Shown here: piece by piece, positions 11,963 through 24,115 of the stretch
Layout of the letters: every line of letters starts with the position of its first letter
Numbering within the stretch: position 1 is the first letter of the stretch
Source: Equus caballus
Lineage: Eukaryota; Chordata; Mammalia; Perissodactyla; Equidae
DNA: 64,000 nt
Assembly (NCBI RefSeq): GCF_041296265.1
Contig: NC_091695.1
Location: 16,289,001 to 16,353,000 of the forward strand
Direction of reading: 5' to 3'
Translations under genes and position numbers: made by a program
The notes under the pieces: model-generated
The model's input: only the letters and a program-made list of their open reading frames with translations
Databases searched by the model: none
What the model was told of the DNA's origin: nothing

Positions 11963-13374
11963 TAGCCTGAAAAACTGATGGAAAAATGAACTTTTTAAAA
12001 TTTACCAAGAAAAGAACTACTTTCTTTAATTTTATTCAAGTACGTTCATTTTAGATTATATCCATCTGCACTTGCTATCTTTTGGTCTTGGCTGAAATAA
12101 GAATCTGGGACAGAGATTCTTCGATTTAAAAATCTTCTCAGAGTACTCTGCAACATTCTTCCTCAATTACATCAACAGACATCCCCAGGATCAGCAGCTC
12201 TGGATTTGTATTGCACCCCACAGTCTTCACTTCAGCCTGTGGATTTCCCTTCTTGCCCTCACTCAGGAGAACAGATTTGGTGCTATTGACAACTTTACAG
12301 AAACTGCTTGAATGGAAGTTAGTGGTAATGTATCTGGACCTTCTTTCTCAAAGGGAACTGGAGAAGAGGATTCCATTTCTCCTATGTGTTCATAGCATTA
12401 TACTAGTTAAAATAAAAAAAGAAAACTTAAAGTGCCCAATTGATTATATTTAAGTTGTTAAGGAAGAGTTATTGACATAAATATATGTTCCCAGGAAAAA
12501 GAATGAAAAATATTTTTTTAGAGTTCCATTTGTAATGATTTATATTGGCTTTCTGTGTATCTGTGAAATAAACTGAAATCATATTGCAAGCAAAATTTTA
12601 ATAGTGGTCGTTGCTGAGTGGTTGGATGCTTGGTAATCCTGCAATCTATTCCAAAATCTTCATTAAGTTAATTGAATATGTTGTTCACGCTGTAATCAAG
12701 TGGTAATTAATCCAGTTGTGAAAAACATAACACAATTTTAGCTTCTCAAGAGTATTCACTTTATTTTAGGTTGTCGTCATGAAAGGAACATGGGAACACT
12801 CTTTCCGGTTCCCGGGAGGAAAGATCAATGGGCTATACAGGTTTTTCATTCAGGTCGTCTTCCCTAATTTATATATCTCTTTAGAGTATAAAATGTGCTG
12901 AGTGTTATACAGTCAAAACATAATAGGAATAAAAACACATATTAGAACATGCAATTTTTAGCAAGTAATTTGTCTTATATTACAAATTGAACAGTTTTAG
13001 ACAAAAATATTTCATTTTCTCATAAATATTTTCTTTTATAACCTTAAATGATTTATTTGTTTTTCATAGAATATGTCACACACCAGGACCTATCAACCAC
13101 TGTCCAAACCTCTTTCCAACTCAATGTACTTTATTAAAAATACATTAAATATATTCATATCTATAAAAATTAAGCATATTTTATGTAAAATTAACCTCAT
13201 TGGCCATCTTTCACATAAATGTGTAAGGAAAATATATTCTTCTTTTCCTTTACCTTTTCGCTTAAAAACTTTGACTTAACAGCCTTTACAGATGGTTAGG
13301 AAAGCAGAGTGTTTTGTTTTTGTTTTTTATTCATTTTAGGAAAATGATAAAGATGGGAAAGAGTCTACAGTAGG
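11963..13374. other. Intergenic, nothing recognised
   Basis: AT-rich, with small chance frames only (for example 12211-12453 and 13073-13279 on the + strand). No OR or repeat family assigned. Confidence 0.45.
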
Positions 13375-13475
13375 AACTAGACTTTGAAGTGAGACAGTCC
13401 TGAGTTCAAATCTATATAATATCATTTATCTGTTAGCTCTGGGACCATAGCCAACTAATTCCCTATCAGGGACAA
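13375..13475 (+). repeat. MIR SINE remnant
   Basis: The core 'acagtcctgagttcaaatct' followed by 'gttagctctgggaccatagc' matches the middle of a MIR element in sense orientation. Confidence 0.6.
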
Positions 13476-13489
13476 AATCTCTGATGCTA

Positions 13490-14380
13490 AAAGAAAAGAA
13501 GGAATCATTCATGGCATCATGTCATGAACTGAAGTCTCCAGGATCCGTCTTTGTCCACTTTAGAGCCTGCTCACCCGATCTGTCAGAGTGCAGGTGCAGA
13601 TCCTAGCCTCCAGTCATGTTTGGAGCTCTCAGCCAACTTACTTTAGGATTTCTTTTTCCTGACCATGCCTTCACTCTTGGTTAGAATTGAGCATGTTTCT
13701 TCACAGTTACCCATGTTGGCCACACCATTCCAACTTCTAGACCAGATGCTGTTCTGATCGAAGGTTAGGACCCCACATTGCCATGAAATGAGCTTATAAA
13801 GTCAACCCCAGAGTTATTCATTTTATGTTATTCTGTATGGTCCTATCTCAAGGGCCATGGCTGAAATGGTACACTTAGCTGCAAAGGAACAAACATCCTC
13901 CTATTGTGATGATCCCATGCACTTCAGAGAATATTTTCTGCTCAGTACTTAGGAAAAAGTGTTTGGTTCTCATCACCCTCAAGCTGCCATTCTGTTCTTC
14001 CCTATTGAAAACTCACACTCACCAGAGCCTTAGTTCACCACTGATCTGGATGGACAAAACTCTTCTGGTCAAGTTGGTTCCACTGTGGTAAATGGAACTG
14101 TGGCCTAGAGTTAGAACCCAGCATATCTTATTATTGCCAGAGGGTTTTAATCTCTAGTTCATTCTTTTTCTCACTACTCAAACTCACTTTTGTGTTAGGA
14201 CTTTAACTTTAGACTTTCCAGCCATACCTTCTCTATGGGTCATGTCCTAGAAGCTGACCAAACTATCATTTCACCATTTGTTGGTTTCAGTTCCCATCTC
14301 TGCCTCTCAGAGGATAGCCTCCCTCCGAAATTTTAGTTGTTTGCCTAAATAAAGAGATTTCAGACTGAATATATTCTTGA
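13490..14380. other. Unassigned block of about 0.9 kb, less AT-rich than its surroundings
   Basis: This stretch is visibly richer in G and C than its surroundings and ends with 'cctaaataaagagatttcag', which holds an AATAAA polyadenylation-type signal. It could be a decayed processed pseudogene or an old LTR-type element. No frame longer than about 61 codons exists and I recognise no protein. Its identity is open. Confidence 0.35.
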
Positions 14381-14436
14381 GAAAATATCCGAAGAGCTAT
14401 ACTTTTATATAGTTGATATTTGCAAATTGTTTTTTG

Positions 14437-14676
14437 TTGTTGTTGTTGAGGAAGATTCACTCTGGGCTAACATCCATTGCCAATCTTCCTCTTTTTGTTT
14501 GAGGAAGGCCCTAGGCTAACATCTGTGCCAATCTTCCTCTATTTTGTGTGTGGGTCGCCAACACAGCTTGGCTGATGAGTGGTGTAGGTTTGTGCCCAGC
14601 ATCCAAATCCATGAACTCAGGCCACGGAAGCACAGCATGCCAAACTTAACTACTATGCAATGAGGCTGGCCCCTGA
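14437..14676 (-). repeat. ERE-type SINE
   Basis: Reverse ERE with both tail modules ('gaggaagattcactctgggc' and 'gaggaaggccctaggctaac') and the head ending 'tgcaatgaggctggccc'. Flanked by the near-identical short repeats 'aaattgttttt' at about 14424 and 14677. Confidence 0.88.
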
Positions 14677-14689
14677 AAATTGTTTTTGA

Positions 14690-15364
14690 AAAAGTCGCTA
14701 TACTTGAAGATATCTTGCAATAGTCATGTGTATATATAGTACCCCTTTGGAGATGATCCAAAAATACTAAAAGAGAAAAATATAGTTCCTGCCTATTACT
14801 GGCATATAATCTAAATTATACACAAACCATAGTAAACATACTCATGTTTATTTCATAAAAATTTACTCAGTATCTACACTGGGGAAGATAGTATGATAAA
14901 GAGGCAAGGAATCAAATCAAGAATAATAATTAAATAGCAAGCATAGTAAAGGAATAGAACAGACACAACTAACTGCATGATTAGACAGAAAATGCTGAGA
15001 GTCTTAAAAGAAGCACAAGAGATTCTAGTGAGGTTTATAATTTGAGATGTTGTCTATAATTGAATCAGCTGTCAGGAAAATATCACACAGGAGCTGATAT
15101 TTAAGGAAGAGTTTTTAGAGTGAGTAGAGTTTGAACAGCTAAGGTACAGTGTGGATGTGTTCACATGGAAACAATTAATGGAAAATGAGTCTCAGTGAAT
15201 TGTATTTATTTCCTTTCACAAAAAGAGAGTTGTGATATATCAATGGTCTAGTCAATATTGAGAGTAATTGTGGTAAAATTTAGGCTAGGGAGAGAGAAGG
15301 AGTAAGAATCTGAAATATAGAACATTATGTGCACGGTAAATCTACTTATGGAATAAATATTTAA
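14690..15364. other. Intergenic, nothing recognised
   Basis: AT-rich DNA with no gene or clear repeat. Confidence 0.45.
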
Positions 15365-15635
15365 AAAATCAACTTTATTTTTTAATCAGTTCCCTATTAA
15401 TAAACATTTAGATTGTTTGAAAAAATTTGCTGCTGCAAACTATGATGTAACAAATACTTTTGAAAGTAGTGAACTTTTATAGATTAAATTCCTAGAAGAG
15501 AATTTCTAGTTTAAATGGCGCACAGATATTTAATTTTCATGTGTTAGAAAAATTATCCTCACAGAAAATGTTAGAAGTTATCCTCTATAGACAAAAATAA
15601 TTTACACTTCTACCAACAATGAAGGTGTGTTATAA
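15365..15635 (-). repeat. Old L1M fragment, antisense
   Basis: The run 'taaacatttagattgtttga', 'attcctagaagagaatttct' and 'tttacacttctaccaacaat' is the reverse of the L1 ORF2-end/3' region, in the right order. Much diverged. Confidence 0.6.
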
Positions 15636-15848
15636 AAATTTCGACTTTAAAATGATGAAGAATTAAACATAATACAGATGATGTGAGCAGGCCTGGTTCA
15701 GACATTAGATTCTGACCCTAATCTGCGGTTGAGACCTCATTACCTACAGAATTGGGGAACATTCACATTAAACTGGTTTTTTTCATCAGTTAGAATCAAA
15801 GGCCAAGGAACAGAAAGGTTGTAAAGTTGTCAAGCTTCGTTTCATACT

Positions 15849-16781
15849 TTAAGAAAGCAATTGTTGGCTAATCAATTTCCTAAAGGCATTTTTGACATCT
15901 TTGTTCCTTAGACTGTAAATTAGGGGGTTCAGCATAGGTATAATCAATGTATAGAACACAGAGGTCACTTTGTCCATATCCAGTGAATGACCAGTGGTAG
16001 GCCGCAAATAAATGAAGATCAGGGTACCATGGTAAATAGTGACCACGGTCAGGTGGGAAGCACAAGTGGAGAACCCCTTTCTTCTTCCCTCAGCAGAACC
16101 TGTTTTAAGAATAGCTGCTATGATGCAGACATAAGAGAGAAGACCCATTAGAAGGCAGATGGTCTCCACCAAACTAGCAAAGACCACCAGAACAATGTCA
16201 TGTATGTAAGTGTCAGTGCAGGACAGAGATAAGAGTGGGGAGATATCACAAAAGAAATGGTTAATTTCTTTGGAGCAGAAAGACAGATGGAAGGTGTTAG
16301 TGGTGTGAATAATTGAGCTCATGGTGGCCCCTAAAAATGCTCCAATTGCAAACTGGCAGCAAATCCTCTTGGACATAATAACAGTATAAAGCAGGGGGTT
16401 GCAGATTGCTATGAACCGGTCATAAGCCATGGCAGCCAAGAGGAAAGACTCCATGTCAATGAAAGAGCAGCAAAAATAAAACTGTGTGGCACAGCCATTG
16501 TAAGAAATGGTCTTCTTATCAGAAAGCAAATCCACAAGTAATTTGGGGGCAATGACGGAGGAGGAACACGAATCTATGAAGGACAATATGCAGAGGAAAA
16601 AGTACATAGGGACGTGCAAGTAGGAACTGATTGTGATTAATAAAATCATCCTAAGGTTCCACATGAGGGTAACAGAGTAGATGAAGAAAAACACAGCAAA
16701 AAGAACACTCTGAAGTTCTGGATGGTCACTAAATCCCAAGAGAAAGAACTCAGTCTTCGCCGTGCAGTTCTCCACCTCCAT
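15849..16781 (-). CDS. Intact class II olfactory receptor, 310 aa
   Basis: Complete OR frame. I chose the ATG at 16781 ([20 protein letters not shown]), where the standard OR start with an early N-glycosylation site (N5) falls. The frame stays open upstream to an ATG at 16928, but that adds 49 residues of untypical sequence. Visible marks: VPMYFFL near 57, disulfide cysteines C97 and C179, [15 protein letters not shown] at 118-132, [10 protein letters not shown] in TM5, [10 protein letters not shown] at 235-244, and [19 protein letters not shown] from 282. The nearly invariant glycine before the TM1 asparagine is tryptophan (MWNLRM, 40-45), and KAFSTC is KGFSTC; both are odd for a functional receptor. 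It is a membrane GPCR expected to couple to the olfactory G protein. Its place between OR5L- and OR5W-type loci suggests the counterpart of human OR9M1P, but this is inference from position; family 5, 8 or 9 is all I claim from sequence. Confidence 0.88.
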   Translation of the reverse strand: MEVENCTAKTEFFLLGFSDHPELQSVLFAVFFFIYSVTLMWNLRMILLITISSYLHVPMYFFLCILSFIDSCSSSVIAPKLLVDLLSDKKTISYNGCATQFYFCCSFIDMESFLLAAMAYDRFIAICNPLLYTVIMSKRICCQFAIGAFLGATMSSIIHTTNTFHLSFCSKEINHFFCDISPLLSLSCTDTYIHDIVLVVFASLVETICLLMGLLSYVCIIAAILKTGSAEGRRKGFSTCASHLTVVTIYHGTLIFIYLRPTTGHSLDMDKVTSVFYTLIIPMLNPLIYSLRNKDVKNAFRKLISQQLLS

Positions 16782-16789
16782 TCTCTGTG

Positions 16790-17374
16790 GCACTCCTAGA
16801 CTTTGAAATTGTGGCAGAGTAATCATGGCAATGTTAATAATCATCTCAATTTTAACAAAAAATAAAAATAAAATGATCGAAATAAATAGAACAGTAATTC
16901 TAAACCCACTTGGGCATCCTGATAGCACCTAGACATATCCAGAGTTAGAGTAATATAATGCGTAGGTTTCACTTTTATTTTGTTAATTTGATAATTTGCT
17001 ATGTCTGTGCCTTAAAGCTCTTGTTTTCACATCAAATGGTACCACCATCAAACCAGCTGCTGAATTCTAGACCTGGGTTTCACTCTTACTTTCTTCGACT
17101 CTCTCATCTTCCACCAATGTCAAGTGATGGTGGTCAACCATACTACTAAAGAGCAAAGTCTTCATAAATGGCCTTTTTTTCCCATTTGTGTTGTTTTTGT
17201 TTATTTCCAAAACAAATAAAACCATTGCTCTTCCAAGTGAAGCCTTGTATAGACAGAGGAGCAGAAGTTCTGAATTTCTTATCTTGAAATGTGGCTTTGC
17301 CTCTGAGGAACAAAGGAAGTCCTTAGAGTTTTTTGAAATCCACTAATAAAACAGAAAGAAGAACAATTGTGATT
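16790..17374. other. Upstream region of the intact OR, nothing recognised
   Basis: AT-rich. Leader exons of the OR on the - strand would be expected somewhere in this direction, but none can be picked by eye. Confidence 0.4.
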
Positions 17375-17520
17375 TAGTTATGTAAGTGACTGAATCATAA
17401 CTCTGTCACTCAGTAGTTGTGAAACCTTGGGCAGGCTAATTAATCACTGAGTTTCACTTTCACCATCTATGATAGGATAATGTAGTACCTTACTCGTCAA
17501 ATTATAATTGTTAAATGACT
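17375..17520 (+). repeat. MIR SINE remnant
   Basis: The phrases 'actctgtcactcagtagttg', 'gaaaccttgggcaggctaat', and a worn 'cagtttcctcatctgtaaaa' equivalent follow the MIR consensus order in sense orientation. Confidence 0.7.
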
Positions 17521-17559
17521 TTTTTCTTACAGCCTCAATATCATCGCCATCTTGCTATT

Positions 17560-18010
17560 TCACTGTTCTGATGTTGGCAATATAACAGTTGTGAGTCAAT
17601 GCAGTCACCTATTTTATTCTATATGGAAATGTGGCTGATCTCCAAGGTTTACTTTTTTTTGTCACTGCCATTCCGTTACTTAATTTCATCCCTCTTTTTC
17701 CTCAGTTGAATTGGCCTCCTTCCCTCCAGTCAATCCTCACTCTACTTTCAAACATGCTAAAAAATCTATCCATAAACCACTGCAAGAGTTATATATATAA
17801 AATAGATTTTGTATTATGTTTCCTTCTTGCTTAAACTCTTAAATGATTCCATGTCCTGTACAAGCTCAACTTTTAAATACCTTCAGATTTGACATGTATT
17901 TCCATTTTCTATCCATATCCTCCATCTCAGAACCTGATCTAACAACATTACAAGAGTCTTACCCTCCTGCTCTGTCCTCAATTTGTTCCAGGTTTTCAAT
18001 AAAACGAAAT
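17560..18010 (+). repeat. L2 LINE, 3' ORF/UTR remnant
   Basis: Pyrimidine-rich text with 'ttgcttaaactcttaaatga', 'tccatgtcctgtacaagctc' and 'ctgctctgtcctcaatttgt' follows the known L2 order near its 3' end. The 60-72 codon frames at 17631-17834 and 17843-18061 lie in it and are not genes. Confidence 0.6.
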
Positions 18011-18594
18011 GTCTTTACTAAAACTTTGCATACATTTAGAGACACAGAGAATGAAATATAAATACCATAGAAATTGTGGATTCTGCATTATTACTCAAAG
18101 TTTATTTTCTACCTTTCTTCTGTTTCTAGGTAAATTAATTGAATTCTGGGTAAATGTGAATATCTGGCATTAACATATTTTCATCTTGTAATTTTCAATG
18201 GACTTTCATATCTAATTTAATTCTCATAGCCTTTTCAAATATGTTAATAATTCACTATCTCTCAATTATATTGAAAAGAACTTGATTATTTCAGGCCATT
18301 TAGCCAGTCCAGGGTTGCATAGCTCGGCAATCAAAGAGCGAGGGCCAGAGATTGGAAATTCTGCATCACTGGGCTAGAGCACTCTTCAATAAACAATTCC
18401 TTCGAAGAGATGGAAATGTGTCAGAGATGGTGAAACTTAGGAAGAAGATTGGAGTAAATAATATTATTTTCCAAAATCTCAACGTGCCAGATTTGATATA
18501 AGGATATCAGTTTAAAACTAACTTCAATTTTCATTTAGTGCATGTGTTAGAACAGGCAGGTTTACTTCTTTCGACACAGTAATAGAGACAGTAT
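18011..18594. other. Intergenic, nothing recognised
   Basis: No gene or clear repeat seen. Confidence 0.45.
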
Positions 18595-18842
18595 GTTGCG
18601 ATGATTAAAAGCATGGACCCTAGAGTCAGACTGCCTGAGTTTAAATTTGGATCTATCACTTAATATTTGTAGCACTGTAGCAAAATTTCAGTAGTTCTAT
18701 GGTTTCATTTTCTGATATGTAAATTACATTTTATAGGAACATTGCCTGCAGGTAACTATGAGGATTAAATGAGCAATTACACATAAAATATTTTGAAGAG
18801 TGCTCTTCACATAGCAAACATTCAATAAATATTAAGTATTAT
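18595..18842 (+). repeat. MIR SINE, nearly full length
   Basis: Good match in order: 'aaaagcatggaccctagagt', 'cagactgcctgagtttaaat', 'tgaggattaaatgagcaatt', then 'cattcaataaatattaagta' at the 3' end. Sense orientation. Confidence 0.85.
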
Positions 18843-19912
18843 TATTCAACCATTGAGAAAAGTTTGAGCTTCCTTAGACATTAGTATTTATTAATTTATT
18901 ATCAACCAAGTTTCTCTTTTTGCTCTAAAAAAGGGTTAATTAAAAAAAGAAAGCATCATTGAGCTACTCCAACTCTTTTGGAGTTCTCTTTTGCTGAAAT
19001 ATATGTGGCTTCCTCCTTCGAAACTATCAATTGTCATTGAGTGACCGTTCATCTATACATGTCTACAAATATGAGACATAAGATTGTCAGTTGATCTGGG
19101 AGTGGAGCAATGGCCACTGCTGTGAAGGTGAGGGAAAGATAAAATTATATCCAGTGATTACTGTGCCATCATCTCTTTTGATAATTATGAAGAATAACTA
19201 TTAAAAAGTAAGCATCAAAGAAAATCTTATCTTAGGGACTATGCTTAAATAAGCTTGGGATCTGAGTCCTAGGGAACAATCACTTCTTTGTGCAAGCTGT
19301 TTTCTGCTAAACCCCTTATTTCCAATCACAGAATTAAAGGCAATAAAGAAATCAAATTATATGAAGAATATTTACCTGTAAGAATCTTTCAAGGATGTTA
19401 CACACTTCAAGACTGAAAGAAACTTTCAGGATTCAAAAATGAAATATGAAAGCCAAATGGAACAATGGAAGGAGAAAAGAATAGAAGAAACAAAAAATTA
19501 AGTGGAGTCCAAAGAGGAGCCAAAGAATCTGTTCTTCTATGCAATTTTCAGGTGAGAATGAAAATTTCTGAAAGAGTTCAGAAAATTAACATATTCCTGC
19601 AGTAAGTTCTCTATATTGAGCCCTAGTCACTGATTTGAAACTTGTTTTCTATTCCTTTAAAGCCAACCCCCTAGTCGCACCCTAGTCTTTCTATTTGTGT
19701 TGATAACTGTTCACTCCAATGCATTGCCATAAGATAAAATAAATATTATGATATACAAATTGGGTCAGCTTTAATTTATATTTAAACCTACCCAACTTTT
19801 AAAAAGAAATAGTAGATAATGAGAATTGTGTTTGTGTTTAGATTCCAAATCAGAATCCAATAATACTGAGGATTGTCTTAAGAAGATCATGTGTTAAATG
19901 TGCTTTTTTTTG
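18843..19912. other. Intergenic, nothing recognised
   Basis: No gene or clear repeat seen. Moderately AT-rich DNA. Confidence 0.45.
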
Positions 19913-19924
19913 TTGTTGCTCTTG

Positions 19925-20177
19925 TTTTTGTTTTTGTTTTTTGAGGAAGATTAGCCCTGAGCTAACACCTGCTGCCAATCCTCCTCTTTTTGCTGAGGAA
20001 GACTGGCCCTGAGCTAACATCCATGCCCATCTTCCTCTAGTTTATATGTGGGATGCCTACAACAGCATGGCTTGCCAAGCGGTGCCATGTCCGCACCCGG
20101 GATCCGAACTGGCTAACTCTGGGCTGCCAAAGTGGAACATGCGCACTTAACCACTGTGCCACAGGCCCAGGCCCATC
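19925..20177 (-). repeat. ERE-type SINE, ERE2/3-like variant, with TSD
   Basis: Reverse ERE carrying the doubled module 'gaggaagattagccctgagc' and 'gaggaagactggccctgagc', then 'gtgccatgtccgcacccggg'. Flanked by the 12-bp duplication 'ttgttgctcttg' at 19913-19924 and 20178-20189. Confidence 0.92.
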
Positions 20178-20189
20178 TTGTTGCTCTTG

Positions 20190-22249
20190 ATTTTGTTGAA
20201 AATACCTTGAGGACAAAAAGTGTCATTCTAGGCATGTTCATTCTCAAAACATCAGTTTCTTATGTGTAAAATAATTGACTATAAGACGATGAACACTTAA
20301 AATCCTATCCAGCTCTAATATACTAGGATTATGTTAAGAACACTTACCAGATCACTTTCTTTCATTCACCTTCTTACTACACTGTTCTCAGCATCAGTTC
20401 ATTGTTCACTGGAAAAATCTATTTTGACAGTTAAAGATTAAAAAATTGACCCATTGCTACCTTTTCTATAATCCATTTCGGCAGCCCTTTTGTGTTCATA
20501 GAATAAATTTGTGCCTCCCTTAGAAAGGCCATCATTCATTAGAATAATGCAAGATCTTTTATATTTTGCTTTGAGTCTTTTGAGATTAGCTCTCCAATCT
20601 CACATCAGATCCCAGGAACACACACACTAACGTCCAAATCCCAGGGGGAAAATGTATGTGAGCAATTAAACAGTTCTACTGAGGAGTTAGTTAAACAAAA
20701 AATGAAATGACATAATGTGTTTTTCTACCTCCTCAGGATGTCTCAAAGAAAAATACGTTTGGGCTTTCAACATACTAGATTATTGTATATAAAATTGGAT
20801 TATGATATTTGCTATCTAGTTAGATTTAACCAACTCAAAGCAATTTATCAAACTATCAGGATATTCTATGTGATAGAATGGTGGAATAAACTGGAAAGAA
20901 GAAAAAATGTATTTATCTAGGTATTGAGAATTAGAAGATCTTGAAAGTCAACATGTAAATGGAAAACCAATTATGAGTGAAGTTAATGACTCTGGTATGT
21001 GTTACGTGTGCATTTATGTTCAAATAGAATTCTGTTCATAAATGGATCAGAGAATCTTCATTCACTAAAGGCATTTACTCTGTAAATATGTTGTGCTAGG
21101 CAGTGTTCTAAGTACAAAACAGAGAAAAGGAAGATAAGTTGAACTCGACATTAGGAATTTTATCAAGTATAGAACAGTAAATGAAAGATGGTAGAGGAAA
21201 AAAAATAAGCAATTACATGGAGACTGGAAAGTCCCTGGTATGATTGGAGACTCAGAAATGAGATTTATAGAGAATGTGTTGACTAATGAAGAAAGGTAAT
21301 ACTGGAAATATAAACATATTATACAAAAATATGCATTTCCAGCTATGTATATATATGAGTGTGTGTTTATATTTACATATATTTATCTTGGCAAAGAGAG
21401 ATATGAGGAGTTTTGAGATTCCATCTGTCCATAGGATAAATCTCAGCAGAAAGAAACTCCTTTTCCAATAATTCCAGCAAAATCCCCTAGTTAAGTCACT
21501 AGCTCACTACTGTCCACCCAGAAAACAATCAGTGGGTCTTTTGATGACTGGCCATGAACACTTCCCCAAATCCCATTAAGTGCAAAGAAAGAGACCCATC
21601 AAGCATAGGAAAGGCATGGTCCTCACCCGAAAATTGAGATGCTAATAGTAAGAGAATGAGATAAACATATCAACCCCTATATTTTAAAAGTAAGGGAGTG
21701 ACCAGATTACATGCGTAAAACAAAACCACTTAAAGAAACACAAAGAAACCTTTATGCGGCTGATTTCAGACATGTTTTGAGGAGCACCCAGTGCACCTTG
21801 ATTCCTCCCAGACAACTAGAGGTGTTACCTATGAAGTGACATTTGGAGGGAAAGACAGATCTGCTATGTCAAGTTTTTTGTGAAGCTGAATGGAAAGCAT
21901 CCACCCTTTGTGCTAATAAAACAAAACAATCAGTCTTTAGATATGAAAAGTGTGTCTATCTCTCAGCAGGACATGGGTACTCCTAGTTATCCATGCTAAA
22001 GTGGGGGGAATTTTGCGTTGCTGAAGCCCTCAGATCCAAGGTCTCTGAAAGGGACATTGTAGATTCTAGAGAGAGATCAAACTGATAACTCACTAAAATG
22101 TGAGCACCTGGATAGCTGAAAATGCTTCTTAAACATAGGAAAATTTAATACTGAAGGCTCCTCTGAGGAGACTAGAGCTCCAGTATATTGATGCTTTCTA
22201 GTCCAGTGACTCCACACTCAGGTGAGTTTGCTTTCTATAAGAGTTTTGA
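20190..22249. other. Intergenic, no gene recognised
   Basis: No OR similarity was seen. Text near 21060-21130 ('gtgctaggcagtgttctaag') is typical of an old dispersed repeat I cannot name. The stretch 21480-22080 is less AT-rich but unassigned. Confidence 0.4.
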
Positions 22250-22425
22250 CAGTGTTGGAGACGTTTTTGCTTCTCACAAATGTGGGGAGGGGTGGTCCTG
22301 ATATCTAATGGGTAAAGGTCAGGAATGCTACTAAACATCCTATAGTACACAGGAAAGACATCCACAGCACTAAATTGTCTGGCTCAAAATGTCCACAGTG
22401 CTAAGGTTGAGAAATCCTGTTCTAG
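22250..22425 (+). repeat. MER5A hAT DNA transposon
   Basis: The middle and 3' end match MER5A: 'ctgatatctaatgggtaaag', 'gctactaaacatcctatagt', 'gtccacagtgctaaggttga', then 'gaaatcctg'. This is a short non-autonomous element with no coding capacity. Confidence 0.8.
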
Positions 22426-22689
22426 TTGAAGGACCAAAGGTGAAAGACGTTTCTCTTAACTTCACCCTAAAATACAAAGTATCATGGGTGGTATGGTAAA
22501 TCTCACCCCACTTAAACATTGGAAAACCAATATAGAGCCATAGTTTCATCATAAGCACAATATAATTCCATTCATTTAGTCATTGCTTATTTATCTATTT
22601 AAAGAAATAATGAGTAGCTGTCTTCACCAAGGGATACTGGAATATTTCCAAATTATCCTTACCCTCCAAGATTCCTTTTTAAAAAACAT

Positions 22690-22890
22690 TAATAATGGTA
22701 CTTTTTATGGGACTGGTCCTTGAAGTTTTGTCATTATGTTTAAGTCCAATGATAACTCTCTAAGGCTAGCAGCTTATCCCCAGTTTATATTTCAGAAACT
22801 TGAGATTAAGCAAGTTTGTGTCTTCCTCAAAATAACTCATCTGGATATGAACCTGGGGTGAGGTGTGTAATCTCGAGTCCAGAGTTCTTC
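22690..22890 (-). repeat. MIR SINE remnant
   Basis: Reverse of the MIR order: 'tatttcagaaacttgagatt' (worn 'ttacagatgaggaaactgag'), then 'aagcaagtttgtgtcttcct', then 'gtctcgagtccagagttct'-like text. Diverged. Confidence 0.5.
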
Positions 22891-22954
22891 CTACTTCATT
22901 AAAGCAACAAGGACCTAAGTTGCATTAGTGAATCCAGCAAAAATATAGAAAATA

Positions 22955-23172
22955 GGGGCTGGCCCCGTGGCCGAGCAGTTAAGTTTGTGCGCTCCGCTGC
23001 AGGTGGCCCAGTGTTTCATCGGTTCAAATCCTGGGCACGAACATGGCACTGTTCATAGAGCCACGCTGAGGTGGCGTCCCACATGTCACAACTGGAAGGA
23101 CCCGCAACTAAGAATATACAACTATGTACTGGGGGCTTTGGGGAGAAAAAATAAAAATAAAATCTTTAAACA
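22955..23172 (+). repeat. ERE1-type SINE, sense
   Basis: Clear ERE1 head 'ggggctggccccgtggccga', then 'gtgcgctccgctgcaggtgg', 'ggaaggacccgcaactaaga', 'gggggctttggggagaaaaa' and an A-rich tail. Flanked by near-identical repeats of 'aaatatagaaaata' at about 22940 and 23174. A 73-codon frame across it is not a gene. Confidence 0.95.
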
Positions 23173-23269
23173 AAAAAATAGAAAATAACAAATATGAAAT
23201 TAAATCTTAAGAAAGCAAGAAAAAAATGAAGTGTCAACATTGTAAAAACATGGGAAAGCTAAATTATGA

Positions 23270-23830
23270 TTTGGCTTTTAAAAGATGGGTGTGTTATGCT
23301 TGAAAATGGACCTTATGTGTATCAGGCTCTAATCCATGGAACCTATAAATGTCATCTTATTTGGAAAAGTATCGCTTGAAGTTGTGAGTAGGTTAATGAT
23401 TTTCAGATGAGCAGATTATCCTGGATGATCAAGGTGTACTCTAAATGTCACATTAAGTGTCCTTATAAGAGAGAGAGCAGATTATTTTAAACACACACAA
23501 ACACACACACACACACGAAAATGTAGAAAAGATGGAGAGGAGAGAGGTTTGAAGATGCTAGCCTTGAAGACAGAAGTGATATAACCACAAGACAAGGAAT
23601 ACCTGCAGCCACCAGAAGCTGGAAGAGATAAGGAAAAGATTGTCCCCTACAACCTCTTGAGGGAGTATGGTCCTGCTGACACCTTGAATTTGGCCCAGTT
23701 ATGTGGATTTCAAATTTCTGATCTCCAGAATTGTAAGAGAATAAAGGTCTATTGTTTTAAGCCACAGGATGTGTACTAATTATTTTTCAGAAGCTGTGGG
23801 AATCTAATTTATAATAGATTTAGAATATAA
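23270..23830 (+). mobile_element. MaLR-type solo LTR (MLT1/MST-like) fossil
   Basis: The order of phrases fits an LTR of the non-autonomous ERVL-MaLR group: 'catcttatttggaaaagtat', 'aagtgtccttataagagaga', 'gctgacaccttgaatttggc', 'gatctccagaattgtaagag' and 'attgttttaagccacaggat'. No coding part is present. It is broken and diverged, so an age of many tens of millions of years is likely. It carries an AC microsatellite. Confidence 0.75.
23490..23516 (+). repeat. AC microsatellite inside the MaLR LTR
   Basis: Nearly pure (AC)n with one AA interruption. Confidence 0.9.
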
Positions 23831-23989
23831 TAGATTTAGAAAATATAGTGAATGCTTTGAATAATACCAGGCAGAGGAAAAAGATGTTAACAAGAGCACA
23901 AAAGCTTAAAAAGGCACAGCATCAAATATATGATCCGCTTATTTAACCAAGACAAGGCAAAATAGAAAACAAGAGGTAAAAGTAAAAAC

Positions 23990-24115
23990 AATAGCAACAA
24001 CAGCAGGTAACTTATTGATCAGTTATAATATACCATATGTAGTGCAAAGAACTTAAGATACAGTATTTAATGTTCATGAAAATGTTAGAAAAGTAGAGCA
24101 TTATTATCACTATTT
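23990..24115 (-). repeat. MIR SINE remnant
   Basis: The text 'agtgcaaagaacttaagata' followed by 'agcattattatcactatttt' follows the reverse MIR order. Weak. Confidence 0.45.

Noticed and set aside
16782-16928. N-terminal extension of the intact OR
   Set aside because: Adds 49 untypical residues before the family start; ORs normally begin close to the early N-glycosylation site.
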